From Desulfobacterales bacterium (GTDB taxonomy: Bacteria; Desulfobacterota; Desulfobacteria; Desulfobacterales; RPRI01): a stretch of 7,501 nucleotides of DNA. The position numbers and the translations under genes are program-made. The notes under the pieces are model-generated. The model ran no database searches, was not told where the DNA came from, and saw only the letters and a list, made by a program, of their open reading frames with translations. Positions 1-7,356 of this stretch are shown one piece after another (position 1 is the first letter of the stretch; every line of letters starts with the position of its first letter). The stretch spans positions 1 through 7,501 of the forward strand of contig JAGVOC010000222.1 in assembly GCA_020052975.1 (NCBI GenBank), in the 5' to 3' direction.

Positions 1-147
1 ACGGTTTTTGGTTGCTTGTGTCAAACCCATATTACCGAATTAACGAGGTTTTTCAATCATTTTCTTATACAAATAGCAGCGCAATAGCGGATCTACGGTG
101 AAAACACAGTTTCCTTCGAAGATTGAAGATTCCCCGCTGCAACAAAC

Positions 148-176
148 TTGTATCTTTTTTGATTTTTTTTTATAAT
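148..176 (+). promoter_or_regulatory. sigma-70-type promoter of the AtpF-like gene
   Basis: A -35 box TTGTAT (148-153) and a perfect -10 box TATAAT (171-176) are separated by exactly 17 bp. The spacer is T-rich and AT-rich sequence follows. Transcription would begin near 182-184 and leave a leader of about 30 nt before the ATG at 214. The boxes are read directly; promoter activity is inferred. It matters because it suggests the short gene downstream is still transcribed although it looks truncated. Confidence 0.6.
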
Positions 177-213
177 TATAATTGAAAAAAGTGATGAACC
201 GGGGGCTTGGTTA

Positions 214-600
214 ATGAAAAACAGTAACAAATTTTATCTCATACTCAAATTCGCCGGAAAACCGCTTATTGACTTTTTCAGGGGGCGAAAAGAGGAATTA
301 TCAAGTGAAATCAGGCGGCTTGAAGCTGAGAAAGAAATAATCTCGGTTAAAATTAACGAAACTATGAAAACTCTCGGTGAAAGCGAAGCCCGGTTCGCTC
401 AGATGAAAGAAAATATTGTCAAGCAGGGAGAATCAAAAAAAGCAGAAATTATCAATAAAGCCGGTGAAGAAAGCATTATGATAATTGAAAAAGCGAAGCA
501 AAATGCTGAAATTCAGCTTTTAAAGGCAAAGGAAAAACTGCGCGCAGATATTATCGATCAGACCTTCGAAATTCCCCCGGGGAAAAAACACCTCAGGTAA
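214..600 (+). CDS. truncated F0 ATP synthase subunit b-like stalk protein (no membrane anchor)
   Basis: This 128-aa, highly charged protein is almost wholly alpha-helical and coiled-coil (about residues 22-115, rich in K, E and A). The stretch [14 protein letters not shown] (about 16-29), just past where the membrane helix should be, followed by long E/K-rich helix with repeated AxxI and KAxxxAE patterns, is typical of subunit b (AtpF), the peripheral stalk of F-type ATP synthase. AtpF proteins are usually about 150-200 aa with an N-terminal membrane helix. Here only FYLILKFAG remains of that helix, and the C-terminus stops after LRADIIDQ with an unrelated-looking tail (PPGKKHLR), where family members continue for a few tens of residues. 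It stands alone, without other atp genes. The frame is open upstream to a stop at 160-162 but has no better start. A weak G-run (201-205) lies 8 bp before the ATG. It overlaps the 3' end of convergent clpB by 8 bp. It may be a decaying atpF paralogue or a soluble coiled-coil protein of other function. Confidence 0.6.
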   Translation: MKNSNKFYLILKFAGKPLIDFFRGRKEELSSEIRRLEAEKEIISVKINETMKTLGESEARFAQMKENIVKQGESKKAEIINKAGEESIMIIEKAKQNAEIQLLKAKEKLRADIIDQTFEIPPGKKHLR

Positions 601-3169
601 ATACTATCTTATCCCCTTTTGCCTCAGCTTTTACCGTGCTTCCCTCGGCAATTTCACCTTTAAGAATTTCTATCGAAAGAGGGTTCTCCAGATATTTCTG
701 GATTGCGCGCTTTAACGGACGGGCGCCATAAACCGGGTCATATCCCTTTTCCACTATCATTCTTTTCGCTTCATCCGAAAGCACAAGCCTGATGTTTCTT
801 TCCAAAAGCCTTGCTTCGAGTCTCTTTATCTGAATCCCGACAATTTCACCTATCTGCCCCGTAGTAAGATTGTGGAAAATAATTGTTTCATCTATCCTGT
901 TTAAAAACTCGGGCTTAAAACTTGCCTTTAAGGCTTCCATAACACGGGTTTCCATCTCTTCGCGCTTTGAAGCACCCAGTTCCTGTATCCACTGGCTTCC
1001 TACATTGGAAGTCATTATGATTATCGTATTTTTAAAATCAACCGTTCTTCCGTGTCCGTCTGTCATTCTGCCGTCATCCAGTATCTGCAGAAGAACATTG
1101 AAAACTTCGGGGTGTGCTTTTTCTATCTCGTCGAAAAGGACAACAGAATAAGGCCTTCTCCTTACAGCTTCTGTGAGATATCCTCCTTCATCGTACCCGA
1201 CGTAACCCGGCGGGGCGCCTATAAGCCTCGAGACAGAGTGTTTCTCCATATATTCGGACATATCAATTCGCACTATCGCCTGCTCGCTGTCAAAAATAAA
1301 CTCGGCAAGAGCTTTAGCCAGCTCGGTTTTTCCAACCCCTGTCGGTCCCATGAAAATAAAAGAGCCTATCGGCCTGTTTGGATCCTGCAAACCGGACCGG
1401 GCTCTTCGAACCGCATTTGAAACCGCCGTTATAGCTTCGTCCTGACCGATTACCCTGTTTCCAAGCCTCTCTTCCATCCTGACAAGCTTTTCCCTTTCTC
1501 CCTCCATCATTTTCCTGACCGGGATTCCTGTCCACTTTGATACAACTTCTGCAATATCTTCATCATCGACTTCTTCCTTGAGCATTTTTCTGTCCTGCTG
1601 CAATTCAGAAAGCTTTTTATTGGCATCATCAAGTCTTTTCCTTAAATCAGAAGCCTTTCCGTATCTTATCTCAGCAACTCTGGCAAGGTTGCCCTCTCTT
1701 TCAGCCTGCTGCTCTTCTATGCCAAGCTGCTCAATCTCTTCCTTTATCTTTCTTATTATCTGAATCAGGTCTTTTTCTTTCTTCCAGTGGGATTTCATTT
1801 CGTTTATTTCGTCGTTCATGCCGGAAAGCTCTGCTTCAAGCCTTAAAAGCCGATCCTTTGAAGCAAGGTCTGTTTCCCTCTTCATGGCTTCCCGTTCAAT
1901 TTCAGCCTGGACTATCCTGCGCTGAATCTCGTCAATTTCAGCGGGCATGCTGTCAATTTCAATCCTCAGTTTCGAAGCGCATTCATCAATTAAATCGATT
2001 GCCTTATCCGGAAGAAACCTGTCGGAAATATAGCGGCTGGAAAGAGAGGCGGCAGCAACTATTGCCGAATCTTTGATTCTTACACCATGATGCACCTCGT
2101 ATTTTTCCTTTAACCCGCGAAGAATCGAAATGGTGTCTTCAACCGTAGGCTCGTTTACCATTACCGGCTGAAAGCGCCTTTCAAGGGCCGCGTCCTTTTC
2201 TATATATTTTCTGTATTCGTTTATCGTTGTAGCTCCGACACAACGGAGGGTTCCTCTTGCCAGAGCCGGTTTTAACATGTTGGATGCGTCCATTGCTCCT
2301 TCGGCTGCTCCTGCACCGACAAGAGTGTGAAGTTCATCGATAAAAAGAATTGTCTCGCCTTCAGCGTTCTCAACCTCCTTGAGAACTGCCTTCAAACGGT
2401 CTTCAAACTCACCCCTGTATTTTGCGCCTGCAATCAGAGCGCCCATATCAAGAGCAACAAGACGCCTGTTCTTTAAACTTTCCGAAACATCTCCTTCAAC
2501 AATCCTGCGCGCAAGCCCCTCAACTATGGCTGTTTTTCCCACTCCGGGTTCTCCGATAAGAACCGGGTTGTTCTTTTTTCTTCTTGAAAGAACCTGGACA
2601 ACACGCCTTATTTCATCATCCCGTCCTATTACCGGATCAAGTTTTCCAAGTCTTGCAAGGTCGGTAAGATCCCTGCTGAACTTGTTCAAAGCCTGGTATT
2701 TTTCTTCAGGGTTCGGATCTGTTATTCTCTGGGTCCCCCTGACATCCACCAAAACTTTTAATATCGTCTCCCGTGTAATATTATTTCGCTTTAATATTTT
2801 TGATGCTTCTCCGGTATGGTCATCTGAAACAGCAAGAAGAATATGTTCGGTACTCACATATTCATCCTTCATTTTTGAAGCTTCAGCGAAGGCAGCGTCG
2901 AGCACATTGCTGGTTTTCTGGGAGATGCGGATATCTCCCGCGCCTTTGACTTCAGGCAGCCTGTCGATCGAAAGAGCAACTTCTCTGGCGACAGAATCGG
3001 GAGAAACACCGAGCTTGTTTAACATGGCTCTCGTTATTCCTTCCTGCTCGCTCAGCATTGCGGAAAGAAGGTGCTCAGGTTCTATCTGCTGGTTATTATT
3101 TTGGGAAGCCACAGAATGGGCATTCTGAATGACTTCCTGTGATTTTATTGTAAATTTATCAAAACGCAT
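593..3169 (-). CDS. clpB: ATP-dependent disaggregase ClpB (Hsp100)
   Basis: Complete 858-aa cytoplasmic hexameric AAA+ disaggregase, which with DnaK/DnaJ/GrpE pulls polypeptides out of aggregates. Domains in order: Clp N-domain (about 1-145, starting [12 protein letters not shown]); first AAA+ module with Walker A GEPGVGKT (206-213), Walker B ILFIDE (274-279), pore-loop Tyr251 in GAKYRGEFE and arginine fingers R331/R332; coiled-coil middle domain (about 405-525), which separates ClpB from ClpA and ClpC; second AAA+ module with Walker A GPTGVGKT (608-615), Walker B VVLFDE (676-681), pore loop GYVGYDEGG (655-663), R758 in FLNRID and sensor-2 GARPLKR (815-821). The length fits the family (about 850-870 aa). 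An in-frame ATG 24 codons upstream (3241) exists, but the start at 3169 is preferred: it gives the canonical N-terminus and has AGGAGG 5 bp upstream. No CIRCE element or clear sigma-32 promoter is visible. There is no ClpP-binding IGF-type loop, as expected for ClpB. Confidence 0.97.
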   Translation of the reverse strand: MRFDKFTIKSQEVIQNAHSVASQNNNQQIEPEHLLSAMLSEQEGITRAMLNKLGVSPDSVAREVALSIDRLPEVKGAGDIRISQKTSNVLDAAFAEASKMKDEYVSTEHILLAVSDDHTGEASKILKRNNITRETILKVLVDVRGTQRITDPNPEEKYQALNKFSRDLTDLARLGKLDPVIGRDDEIRRVVQVLSRRKKNNPVLIGEPGVGKTAIVEGLARRIVEGDVSESLKNRRLVALDMGALIAGAKYRGEFEDRLKAVLKEVENAEGETILFIDELHTLVGAGAAEGAMDASNMLKPALARGTLRCVGATTINEYRKYIEKDAALERRFQPVMVNEPTVEDTISILRGLKEKYEVHHGVRIKDSAIVAAASLSSRYISDRFLPDKAIDLIDECASKLRIEIDSMPAEIDEIQRRIVQAEIEREAMKRETDLASKDRLLRLEAELSGMNDEINEMKSHWKKEKDLIQIIRKIKEEIEQLGIEEQQAEREGNLARVAEIRYGKASDLRKRLDDANKKLSELQQDRKMLKEEVDDEDIAEVVSKWTGIPVRKMMEGEREKLVRMEERLGNRVIGQDEAITAVSNAVRRARSGLQDPNRPIGSFIFMGPTGVGKTELAKALAEFIFDSEQAIVRIDMSEYMEKHSVSRLIGAPPGYVGYDEGGYLTEAVRRRPYSVVLFDEIEKAHPEVFNVLLQILDDGRMTDGHGRTVDFKNTIIIMTSNVGSQWIQELGASKREEMETRVMEALKASFKPEFLNRIDETIIFHNLTTGQIGEIVGIQIKRLEARLLERNIRLVLSDEAKRMIVEKGYDPVYGARPLKRAIQKYLENPLSIEILKGEIAEGSTVKAEAKGDKIVFT

Positions 3170-3174
3170 AAATG

Positions 3175-3180
3175 CCTCCT
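3175..3180 (-). promoter_or_regulatory. clpB ribosome binding site
   Basis: A perfect AGGAGG on the minus strand lies 5 bp before the ATG at 3169. It decides the clpB start over the upstream in-frame ATG at 3241, which sits inside a palindromic repeat. Confidence 0.85.
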
Positions 3181-3212
3181 GATTTCGTAATTCTTTTATC
3201 AGTATATTATTC

Positions 3213-3338
3213 GACGGCTTAGTAAAAAGCTCATTATGCAAGGCGCGCGAATCTTGAGGAATGAAGCGTACTTTTTGGTACGCTGCAATGACAAAAGATG
3301 AAGCGCAACACAGCAGAATGACTTTTTAATAAGCCGTC
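3213..3338. repeat. about 126-bp imperfect palindromic intergenic repeat upstream of clpB
   Basis: The outer arms, GACGGCTTAGTAAAAAG at 3213 and its near-exact reverse complement ending at 3338, pair over about 26 nt, through a CATTNTGC segment, with two mismatches and a 1-nt bulge. The centre is a perfect 6-bp hairpin, GCGTAC (3266-3271) and GTACGC (3278-3283), with a 6-nt loop. The sequence between centre and arms is also partly complementary (for example TGAAGCGTAC against TTGCAGCGTAC), so the whole unit can fold into one long stem. It encodes no credible protein. The structure resembles a dispersed non-autonomous palindromic element (MITE- or REP-like). No clear target duplication flanks it. 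It lies 44 bp upstream of the clpB start. Confidence 0.75.
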
Positions 3339-3347
3339 ACTAACCTA

Positions 3348-3376
3348 AAGAATAAACACGGAAAAGAATATGTCAA
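3348..3376 (-). promoter_or_regulatory. candidate clpB promoter beyond the palindrome
   Basis: On the minus strand a perfect -35 TTGACA (3376-3371) is followed 17 bp later by ATTCTT (3353-3348), a poor -10. If it is real, the clpB transcript would carry the whole 126-bp palindrome in a leader of about 170 nt. A second weak candidate is closer: -10 TATACT (3206-3201) with a -35-like TTTTTA (3228-3223) taken from the palindrome edge. Neither is convincing alone. Confidence 0.3.
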
Positions 3377-3426
3377 TCGGAAGGATGTGTTATATAAAGA
3401 CTTGTGGTTCTTCTCACATTTTATAT

Positions 3427-3512
3427 GAGAATACAGGAGTCAGAATCCAGAATACAGAAGAAAAACAATACCATGGTTATGCTGGCTCCTGACTCCTGGC
3501 TCCTGTATTCTC
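3427..3512. repeat. palindrome built of imperfect 7-bp tandem units, downstream of ppdK
   Basis: The left half reads CAGGAGT, CAGAATC, CAGAATA, CAGAAGA (3434-3461). The right half reads GGCTCCT, GACTCCT, GGCTCCT, GTATTCT (3484-3511), which is the same kind of unit on the opposite strand. The ends GAGAATACAGGAG (3427-3439) and its exact reverse complement (3500-3512) form a perfect 13-bp inverted repeat. The transcript could form a long hairpin around a loop of about 22 nt. It begins about 30 bp past the ppdK stop, so it could act as a weak terminator or 3'-end stabiliser, but it lacks a proper U-tract. Confidence 0.75.
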
Positions 3513-3544
3513 AGGCTTCGTTGTGCCCGCCATGGACATGAAGG

Positions 3545-6310
3545 TTAGTTGGGAGATGATCCTTTAATTTTTAGTTTTGTATTTTTCTTTTCAAGCAGCG
3601 CAGCATGGGCAGCAGCAAGGCGGGCAACCGGAACACGGAAAGGAGAACACGAAACATAGTTAAGCCCAAGCTCGTGGCATACCATAATTGATTTTGGATC
3701 GCCTCCATGTTCACCGCAAATTCCGCATTCAAGATCAGGTTTTACGGACCTCCCTTTCTTGACGGCAATATCGATCAACTCACCAACTCCATCTCTGTCA
3801 ATCGTAGCAAACGGATTGTCCGGCAGAATGCCGGAACCGAGATATTCAACCAAAAATCCGGATTCGGCATCATCTCTTGATATTCCAAAAGTCATCTGAG
3901 TAAGGTCATTTGTGCCAAAGGAAAAGAAAGAAGCATATTCCGCAATATGGTCGGCAGTCATGGCCGCGCGCGGGATCTCAATCATGGTCCCGAACTTGTA
4001 ATCAATTTCCATACCCTGTTCATTCATGACTTTGATCGCTACTGCTTCCAGTGTTGTCCGTTGAGTTTTCAGCTCGTTAACATGGCAGGTAAGCGGTATC
4101 ATTATTTTTGGATAAACCTTAATGCCTTCTCTTGCCACAATGCAGGCAGCTTCAAAAACTGCCCGAACCTGCATCATGGTGAGTTCCGGGATATGAATTC
4201 CAAGCCTGACACCCCTCATGCCAAGCATTGGATTTTGCTCACGGAGGCTTTCAACCCGCTTTAGTATTTTTTCCTTTAATCTGATTTTTTGCAGGAGATC
4301 ATCAATATCCGACAAATTTCCTGCGTTCTTTATCCTGATCTTCAAATCAGAAAGGTCTCGCATCAGCTCAACATGATTCGGTAAAAACTCATGCAAAGGA
4401 GGATCAAGCAGACGAATAATTACAGGAAGGCCATCCATTATGCGGAATAATTCCGCGAAATCATCCCTCTGAAAAGGCAGGATGGAATTTATGGCTTCAC
4501 GCCGTTCAATCGGAAAATCGGTCATGATCATTTTCTGGATAAAAGGGAGGCGTTCAGATTCAAAGAACATATGCTCCGAGCGGCAAAGGCCTATTCCTTC
4601 AGCGCCGTAATCACGGGCGCGCTTCGCGTCGCGCGGATAATCGGCATTTGCCCAGACCCCGAGTCGCCTGAATTCATCAGCCCATGAAAGAAGCTTAATA
4701 AGCCAGGGATCTTTAATATCCGGAATCGTAGTTGCCAATTTATCCAGATAGACTTCCCCTGTTGTTCCGTCAATTGATATCCAGTCTCCTTCATGAACTA
4801 TTTTGTCCTTAACGCTCATCTTGCGCCTGCCAAGGTCTATCGTGAGAGAAGAGACTCCGACTACGGCTGGTTTTCCGAACTGGCGAGCAACAAGCGCGGC
4901 ATGGCTTGTGCGTCCGCCGCGGGTGGTTAAAATGCCTTTTGCTGCGAGCATTCCGTGAACATCATCCGGCCTCGTTTCAGGCCGAACCATTATAACCTGC
5001 TTGCCCTCCTCCTTTGCCCATGCTTCGGCACGGTCTGCATCAAAAGCAACTACGCCGACCGCTGCACCGGGAGATACATTGAGACCGGTTGCCAGCAATC
5101 TGCCTTCTCCCTTCGCAGCTTCAACAGCTTTGAGGTCAAACTGCGGGTGTAAAAAGAAATCAACCTGTTCGGGAGCAACCCTGAGAACTGCTTCTTCACG
5201 AGTGATAAGCCCCTCTTCAGACATATCCACGGCAATCCGGACAGCAGCCTGGGCCGTTCGCTTTCCGTCCCTTGTCTGAAGCATCCAAAGCTTGCCTTTT
5301 TCAACCGTGAATTCCATATCCTGCATGTCGCGGCAGTGTTTTTCAAGGAGATTCGCCACTTCTTCGAATTCACGGTAAGCAACCGGCATATCCGCTTTCA
5401 TTTCTGACAGATCCCTGGTCAGGCGAATACCGGCGACAACATCTTCGCCCTGAGCATTTATCAGATAATCGCCTTCCATCTGCTTTTCACCGGTTGAACC
5501 ATTTCGGGTCATTGCGACACCTGTGGCGCTGTCGTCTCCCATGTTTCCGAAAACCATTGTCACAATACTGACAGCGGTTCCAAGATCATGTGAAATACCG
5601 GCGGCATTCCGGTAGTCAACAGCCCGTTTCCCATTCCAGCTTTTAAAAACAGCCTCGGTAGCGAGGTGTAGCTGCTCATAGGGGTCTGTGGGAAAATCCC
5701 TTTGAGCGTAACGTTTGAAAATCCGCTTGAATTTCTCTGTAACCTTTTTCCATGCATCCGCAGGAAGTTCGGAATCCACATTAACTCCATAATCCTTGCG
5801 GATTGCTGTAATTACTTCCTCAAATTTTTCATCCGGTATGTTCATAACGACACTCCCGAACATTTGTACAAGGCGGCGGTATGAATCATAAACAAAACGT
5901 TCATCCTCTATGTGCCCCGCCAAACCTTTTGACGTTTCATCATTGAGACCGATATTGAGTACGGTATCCATCATGCCGGGCATTGAAAATTTAGCGCCTG
6001 ACCGGCAGGAAACAAGCAGAGGATTATGGGGATCTCCAAATTTTTTTCCTGTTGCAATCTCTATCGTTTTAAGAGCTTCTTTTTCCTGCTCCCACATTCC
6101 TTCCGGAAAAGTACCGTTTTCCGCCAGATATGCATTACATGCTTCGGTTGTAACTGAAAATCCCGGCGGAACGGGGACTCCGATGCGCACCATCTCAGCA
6201 AGATTTGCGCCTTTCCCTCCGAGCAATCCCCTTACGCCATCCCAGTTTCCGCCGACGTACGCTTCTGCAAGATCAACTTCACTAAACAAATACACCCACT
6301 TTTTAGGCAT
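3545..6310 (-). CDS. ppdK: pyruvate,phosphate dikinase
   Basis: Complete 921-aa cytoplasmic enzyme that interconverts ATP + Pi + pyruvate with AMP + PPi + PEP. In anaerobes it can work as a PPi-linked glycolytic step or for PEP synthesis. The N-terminal ATP-grasp-like nucleotide-binding domain (about 1-350) opens with the GGKGANLAEM motif (31-40). The swivelling phosphohistidine domain (about 400-520) carries TRGGRTSHAALVAR (463-476), with catalytic His470 and the conserved Thr468, the residue regulated in plants. The C-terminal PEP/pyruvate TIM barrel (about 540-905) has GIGLCRSEHMFF (572-583), RLLDPPLHEFLP (633-644), FFSFGTNDLTQMTFG (795-809) and GICGEHGGDP (863-872) with catalytic Cys865. 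The length agrees with bacterial homologues (about 875-920). A GTG start three codons upstream (6319) is possible, but that GTG lies inside the Shine-Dalgarno sequence, so the ATG at 6310 is chosen. PEP synthase was excluded because the motif order and length are those of PPDK. A regulatory PPDK kinase/phosphatase gene is not seen here. Confidence 0.97.
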   Translation of the reverse strand: MPKKWVYLFSEVDLAEAYVGGNWDGVRGLLGGKGANLAEMVRIGVPVPPGFSVTTEACNAYLAENGTFPEGMWEQEKEALKTIEIATGKKFGDPHNPLLVSCRSGAKFSMPGMMDTVLNIGLNDETSKGLAGHIEDERFVYDSYRRLVQMFGSVVMNIPDEKFEEVITAIRKDYGVNVDSELPADAWKKVTEKFKRIFKRYAQRDFPTDPYEQLHLATEAVFKSWNGKRAVDYRNAAGISHDLGTAVSIVTMVFGNMGDDSATGVAMTRNGSTGEKQMEGDYLINAQGEDVVAGIRLTRDLSEMKADMPVAYREFEEVANLLEKHCRDMQDMEFTVEKGKLWMLQTRDGKRTAQAAVRIAVDMSEEGLITREEAVLRVAPEQVDFFLHPQFDLKAVEAAKGEGRLLATGLNVSPGAAVGVVAFDADRAEAWAKEEGKQVIMVRPETRPDDVHGMLAAKGILTTRGGRTSHAALVARQFGKPAVVGVSSLTIDLGRRKMSVKDKIVHEGDWISIDGTTGEVYLDKLATTIPDIKDPWLIKLLSWADEFRRLGVWANADYPRDAKRARDYGAEGIGLCRSEHMFFESERLPFIQKMIMTDFPIERREAINSILPFQRDDFAELFRIMDGLPVIIRLLDPPLHEFLPNHVELMRDLSDLKIRIKNAGNLSDIDDLLQKIRLKEKILKRVESLREQNPMLGMRGVRLGIHIPELTMMQVRAVFEAACIVAREGIKVYPKIMIPLTCHVNELKTQRTTLEAVAIKVMNEQGMEIDYKFGTMIEIPRAAMTADHIAEYASFFSFGTNDLTQMTFGISRDDAESGFLVEYLGSGILPDNPFATIDRDGVGELIDIAVKKGRSVKPDLECGICGEHGGDPKSIMVCHELGLNYVSCSPFRVPVARLAAAHAALLEKKNTKLKIKGSSPN

Positions 6311-6313
6311 TTT

Positions 6314-6322
6314 GATCACCTC
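6314..6322 (-). promoter_or_regulatory. ppdK ribosome binding site
   Basis: Minus-strand TGAGGTGAT has its GAGGTG core 6 bp before the ATG at 6310. The upstream GTG at 6319 is part of this site, which argues against that GTG being the start. Confidence 0.75.
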
Positions 6323-6370
6323 AATTGTTTTTCATATTACTTTATCATATTGATCCCGCTCTCTTTTGCC

Positions 6371-6391
6371 CCGTGCCTCACACCTCGTGCC
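6371..6391. repeat. short array of three 7-bp units between the zinc-ribbon gene and ppdK
   Basis: The plus strand reads CCGTGCC, TCACACC, TCGTGCC at strict 7-bp spacing, immediately beyond the zinc-ribbon stop codon. It uses the same period as the array at 3427-3512 but a different unit. No strong terminator is seen in this 85-bp gap (6311-6395), and I see no well-spaced promoter for ppdK, which may be read through from the genes upstream. Confidence 0.5.
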
Positions 6392-6395
6392 TGCT

Positions 6396-6707
6396 CTATT
6401 TCGCTTTTCCGCAGTAAGGGCAAAAATCAAAATCACCCTGCAGCTTCTTTCCACAATTGTTGCATGATTTTTCTTTTTCACCTGAACAGGAACTCTCTCC
6501 GAACCCGAATTCTTTTACTTCCTGTTCACATTTGTCACAAATGAGTAAGGCCTCACCTTTTTTTATCCTGAACAGCGGAATAAAAAACAGACTGAAATAA
6601 TGGTCTATACGCTTGTAATGAGCCTGCGCCAAACCGCAAACAGGACACAGCCTGGGCTTTTTATCTATAAGAGTGGTTTTTGGCGAAACACCGGCTATCA
6701 AAAACAT
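6396..6707 (-). CDS. small double zinc-ribbon protein
   Basis: This 103-aa protein has two metal-binding modules. The first pairs CPVC (21-24) with CDKC (57-60) around a hydrophobic, aromatic stretch, HYFSLFFIPLFRI (36-48). The second pairs CNNC (82-85) with CPYC (96-99), a classic short zinc ribbon. The start, MFLIAGVSPKT, and the DHYFSLFFIPLF segment match the family of small bacterial zinc-ribbon proteins that begin with a G-x-SPKT-like motif (the Pfam zinc_ribbon_15 type, from memory). Its biochemical role is unknown; such modules usually serve protein or nucleic-acid contacts. An extra Cys74 sits in the linker. It starts 3 bp after the stop of the PK_C-like gene, so translation is probably coupled (a weak AGG lies 12 bp upstream) and the two form one transcript, possibly extending into ppdK. 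The hydrophobic stretch is too short and polar-flanked to call a membrane segment. Confidence 0.85.
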   Translation of the reverse strand: MFLIAGVSPKTTLIDKKPRLCPVCGLAQAHYKRIDHYFSLFFIPLFRIKKGEALLICDKCEQEVKEFGFGESSCSGEKEKSCNNCGKKLQGDFDFCPYCGKAK

Positions 6708-6710
6708 TTA

Positions 6711-7259
6711 CTAAAAGGACCTTGGCTTGCAGATAATTTCACGTATCCGCATGTTGAATAAATCGGACTGATTTGCAGGAGTCGATACTATCGCTGCATC
6801 TGCCCCATTGTTTGTTCCGCCAATGGATATCAAATCGTTTCCTGTAAGAACTCCGGCGTCTGCCGCCATAATAGAAATTTCTACAGCGACTTTTACGCCC
6901 TGACCGAAAAGCCTCAGAGTATCAGCAATAAGGAGGGCCGGATAAATACCGCCATGCTTTTTTGCCACTGCCCGTTCGACTCCGGATAATGCATGCGTTG
7001 CTGATACAACAACAGCCCCTTTCTCCTCAAGATTTTTTCTTACTGCATCCGGCATCACTCTTTTGAAAGGCTCCAGGAAACCGCAATGGTAAGTAACAAT
7101 AACAACTTTAAACCCTTCAAATATTTTAAGAGCTTTTTTGGCCGTATCCCCTTTTGAAGAAGCAACGACCACTTCTTTTATCCCCAAAGCCCTGCCCCGT
7201 TCAAATGCAAGCCTTAAAGTATCTTCTGTATTTATTTTTCCCGGTTTATCAAAATACAT
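6711..7259 (-). CDS. stand-alone pyruvate kinase C-terminal (PK_C)-like protein
   Basis: This 182-aa soluble protein has the alternating alpha/beta layout of the pyruvate kinase C-terminal domain. An early VVVASSKGDTAKKAL segment (30-44) resembles the PK_C strand-turn-helix, KVVIVTYHCGF (51-61) is the next strand, and VSATHALSGVERAV (85-98) is a conserved-looking motif. LIADTLRLFGQGVKVAVEI (110-128) follows, and ISIGGTNNGADAAIVSTPA (144-162) ends the core, with a REIICKPR tail (173-180). Pyruvate kinase's catalytic TIM barrel and B domain are absent, so it cannot be a pyruvate kinase. In the full enzyme this domain binds allosteric effectors; single-domain homologues, which I recall from methanogens and anaerobic bacteria, have no established function. 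The start is supported by AAGGAGG 5 bp upstream (7265-7271) and a promoter at 7289-7318. It is first in a probable operon with the zinc-ribbon gene, two genes before ppdK, which fits a role in pyruvate/PEP sensing (inference). Confidence 0.85.
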   Translation of the reverse strand: MYFDKPGKINTEDTLRLAFERGRALGIKEVVVASSKGDTAKKALKIFEGFKVVIVTYHCGFLEPFKRVMPDAVRKNLEEKGAVVVSATHALSGVERAVAKKHGGIYPALLIADTLRLFGQGVKVAVEISIMAADAGVLTGNDLISIGGTNNGADAAIVSTPANQSDLFNMRIREIICKPRSF

Positions 7260-7288
7260 ATTGACCTCCTTATTAACATGTTGTTGAA

Positions 7289-7318
7289 GATATATATAAT
7301 ATTTATATTTTCAGTCAA
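7289..7318 (-). promoter_or_regulatory. promoter of the PK_C-like/zinc-ribbon operon
   Basis: Minus-strand TTGACT (7318-7313) is followed by a very AT-rich stretch with TATATA at 16 bp spacing (7296-7291) or TATATC at 18 bp (7294-7289). The AAGGAGG of the PK_C-like gene follows about 20 bp further on. The same AT-rich stretch holds a weaker plus-strand candidate, TTGTTG (7281-7286) and TATATT (7304-7309) with a 17-bp spacer, so the region looks like a divergent promoter. Confidence 0.5.
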
Positions 7319-7356
7319 CATTCTTTAAGACCCTTACAAATATTCTGGAGGCAATT

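Noticed and set aside
1..147. Possible gene or repeat at the left edge
   Set aside because: Both strands break into short frames in all readings; only a doubled GAAGATT (118-131) and a small CTTCGAAG palindrome (114-121) are visible. It could be a dispersed intergenic repeat, but nothing in the window proves it.
572..584. TTCCCCCGGGGAA plus A-run as a clpB terminator
   Set aside because: The palindrome has almost no loop and lies inside the convergent ORF; on the clpB (minus) strand the T-run precedes the stem instead of following it.
2379..3128. Plus-strand open frame of 249 codons inside clpB
   Set aside because: It lies fully antisense to the clpB N-terminal half, has Ser/Arg/Leu-rich composition typical of antisense shadows and no ribosome binding site or recognisable motif.
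3170..3241. 24-residue N-terminal extension of ClpB
   Set aside because: The canonical ClpB N-terminus begins at the inner ATG (3169) with a perfect AGGAGG; the extension runs through the palindrome and has no ribosome binding site of note.
3170..3420. CIRCE operator or sigma-32 heat-shock promoter for clpB
   Set aside because: No TTAGCACTC-N9-GAGTGCTAA and no CTTGAA/CCCCAT pair at proper spacing was found on the minus strand.
3427..3512. CRISPR array
   Set aside because: The units are only 7 bp with no spacers, and the two halves are in inverted, not direct, orientation.
5910..6353. Plus-strand open frame of 147 codons opposite the ppdK start
   Set aside because: It is antisense to the conserved N-terminal domain of ppdK, with shadow-like composition and no family resemblance.
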